NCBI GenBank assembly: GCA_016713085.1
Contig: JADJPV010000001.1
Span: 1,302,001 to 1,366,000, forward strand
Source: Chitinophagaceae bacterium
GTDB taxonomy: Bacteria > Bacteroidota > Bacteroidia > Chitinophagales > Chitinophagaceae
Length of the DNA: 64,000 bases
Reading direction: 5' to 3'
Part shown: positions 62,641-64,000 of the stretch, piece after piece
Numbering within the stretch: position 1 is the first letter of the stretch
Layout: every line of letters begins with the position of its first letter
Position numbers and translations under genes: made by a program
Notes under the pieces: generated by a model
What the model saw: only the letters and a program-made list of their open reading frames with translations
What the model was told of the DNA's origin: nothing
Databases searched by the model: none

Positions 62641-63297
62641 ATGAACCAAATAAAGAGCATGCGTAACATACCATTATTCTTTTTATTTATCAGCTTTGGT
62701 TGTAACCAATCAAATCGGAACGCTAAATACAATGCTCTTTTAAGCTCTGTCGACACATCTAATACAATTGTTTCAAAAAATATTTCGATTGTTCCTGATA
62801 CTTCTAATCAGAATATATATGACTTTATGAAAATTATGGTTAACGATCAAAAATTGAACTTGAACTATGGCTTGTCAATTGAACCTGAGTTTGGTTGTGA
62901 TTTATCAGGTGATGATATCTCCTTTTTAAACACTTTACTTATTGAGCCCGAAAAACAGGAGATAAAAGCAGATACAGGTGACTGGCAAAACATAACAATA
63001 ACAAATAGTTCCTTTGAACTAAAAAAGTGCTTAACTCCAGCAGATATTAAATCAATGCTGGAGCAAAAGAGAATATTACCAACTTTTAAATGGAACAATT
63101 CACGACTTGGTTTTGATATGGCAAATAATAAAAACTGGTATTGTTTTTCAATTCCTCTTTTTTCGAAGGATAAGAAAAAGGTAGTTATGATGGTTAGAGA
63201 TCTGTGTCAGGGTTTATGCGGTACGGGGCGGACAATTTTATTCGTAAAAGAAAACAGCAAATGGGTTTCGCAAACCGGAGGACAGTGGATACACTAA
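62641..63297 (+). CDS. Putative lipoprotein of unknown function
   Basis: A 218-residue protein. The N-terminal segment MRNIPLFFLFISFGC ends in a lipobox Cys (FISFGC), giving a lipoprotein. The ATG at 62641 (MNQIKSMRNIP) is used, but one at 62659 would start right at the signal. The mature part has an acidic beta region (SIEPEFGCDLSGDDISFL), four Cys in all and a C-terminal CQGLCGTGRTILFVKENSKWV block. I recognise no family. It is monocistronic. Confidence 0.6.
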   Translation: MNQIKSMRNIPLFFLFISFGCNQSNRNAKYNALLSSVDTSNTIVSKNISIVPDTSNQNIYDFMKIMVNDQKLNLNYGLSIEPEFGCDLSGDDISFLNTLLIEPEKQEIKADTGDWQNITITNSSFELKKCLTPADIKSMLEQKRILPTFKWNNSRLGFDMANNKNWYCFSIPLFSKDKKKVVMMVRDLCQGLCGTGRTILFVKENSKWVSQTGGQWIH

Positions 63298-63461
63298 ATG
63301 TTGAGGGCAGTCGCTTGTGTTTTATGCAAGCCGGGTTGAACAAACAATATTGAGCATTAGTTTTTAACTTCATTAAAACATTTTCAATCAGCAGTGGCAA
63401 GGGCAGACGGAATTCTAATTCCCAACCTGCATAAAGCCCTCTGCGTTGGCTGCCATAAATT

Positions 63462-63893
63462 ATGACTTTCTCCTTAAATAACAATCAAGAAATCATTAGC
63501 AGAGACATTGCATTAGACATGTTAATTTCTGTATTTCCTGATTTAAAGGAGCAGTGGAAGAACTATTTAGCAGAAGAGTACAAAAATTATAATGAAGAGC
63601 GACTAGACTATATTGACATCGGAATAGTCATCGATTATATTGTTGAAAAGAAGAAATCAAACGAGACCAAAGGATTCGACGACTTCTTCATCCGAGTGGA
63701 AAACATTTTGACTTCAGGTGACAGTTATACAATGGAACTAACAATTATCGGGCTTCTTGAAGGCATTCAGAATGTTTGCGGATCTGAAGTAAACTATTAT
63801 GATGGCTTTGATGAATGGCTAAAACCAAAAACAAAAAAGGTATGGCTTGAACTCATTGAGTTTTGGGAAGGCAAAAGCTCTAAATTGATTTAA
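63462..63893 (+). CDS. DUF7674-like protein (possible immunity protein)
   Basis: A 143-residue acidic cytoplasmic protein: NNQEIISRDIALDMLISVFPDLKEQWKNYL at the N-terminus and GDSYTMELTIIGLLEGIQNVCG ... GFDEWLKPKTKKVWLELIEFW at the C-terminus. The pattern fits the DUF7674 type of small acidic proteins found beside polymorphic toxins, where they act as immunity proteins. No toxin gene is seen in the window. The call rests on remembered family features and needs a profile search. Confidence 0.5.
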   Translation: MTFSLNNNQEIISRDIALDMLISVFPDLKEQWKNYLAEEYKNYNEERLDYIDIGIVIDYIVEKKKSNETKGFDDFFIRVENILTSGDSYTMELTIIGLLEGIQNVCGSEVNYYDGFDEWLKPKTKKVWLELIEFWEGKSSKLI

Positions 63894-63910
63894 TAAGATC
63901 TTTTAATCAT

Positions 63911-63943
63911 AGGTATGCCATACTTTGAAAGTATGGCATACCT
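63911..63943. repeat. Perfect 16-bp inverted repeat
   Basis: Arms AGGTATGCCATAC(TTT) and its complement with a G in the centre, 18 bases after the stop of the last gene. It lacks a clear T tract, so it may be a terminator variant or an operator. Confidence 0.65.
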
Positions 63944-64000
63944 GTTTGAAGCTGTTTCATATACTGGTGTTTTTTTATCTTTACTTATGCAAGATGTCTG

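Overview
The window is chromosomal DNA from a Bacteroidota bacterium, most likely family Chitinophagaceae. The evidence is a gldC gene, DUF4290 and DUF6089 family proteins, a secreted metalloprotease with a type IX-like C-terminal sorting domain, DUF3857/transglutaminase proteins, low GC content, and promoters of the TTG/TAnnTTTG type used in this phylum. No rRNA, tRNA, CRISPR array, phage or transposase gene was found.

Layout. 0-6.4 kb: a Doc-type toxin-antitoxin pair, an acetyltransferase-like protein, metF, lptB, a GH3-family adenylating enzyme and fabG. 6.5-14.7 kb: an inorganic-carbon module (DabB, DabA, beta-carbonic anhydrase, SulP anion transporter, and a second beta-carbonic anhydrase on the other strand). 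14.7-22.3 kb: an AlkA-like glycosylase, an enoyl-CoA hydratase and PaaZ, then the ribosomal run rplM-rpsI-rpsB-tsf with a clear promoter. 22.4-36 kb: a repeat element, an outer-membrane barrel gene with a stop codon, two DUF3857 proteins, and a long minus-strand run (glycosyltransferase, gldC, yqeY, cvpA, hydrolase, CBS protein, Omp85-like protein, nadK, DUF6089). 36-41 kb: a secreted protease with a small secreted partner, a DUF4290 protein, and murA with Asp in place of the fosfomycin-target Cys. 41-47.5 kb: a lipoprotein cytochrome-like/YceI/DUF5777 cluster and a GH97 glycosidase. 47.5-52.9 kb: an accessory stretch with a 21-bp repeat array, HTH regulators, a DUF2975 membrane protein and a GH18 chitinase. 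53-61 kb: gmk, a CorC/GldE-like protein, a large zinc protease, tatC, rpiB and an M28 peptidase. 61-64 kb: a second 21-bp array and proteins of unknown function, including one that looks like DUF7674.

Two overall patterns stand out. First, at least ten single-base indels, most of them in short homopolymers, interrupt otherwise well conserved genes. The density points to sequencing or assembly error rather than mass pseudogenisation, so the affected genes are annotated at full length with the lesion noted. Second, there are two separate arrays with an exact 21-bp period (10 and 13 units), and a pair of 14-bp palindromes also 21 bp apart in the promoter of the DUF2975/HTH pair. The arrays and this operator pair are the least explained structures in the window.
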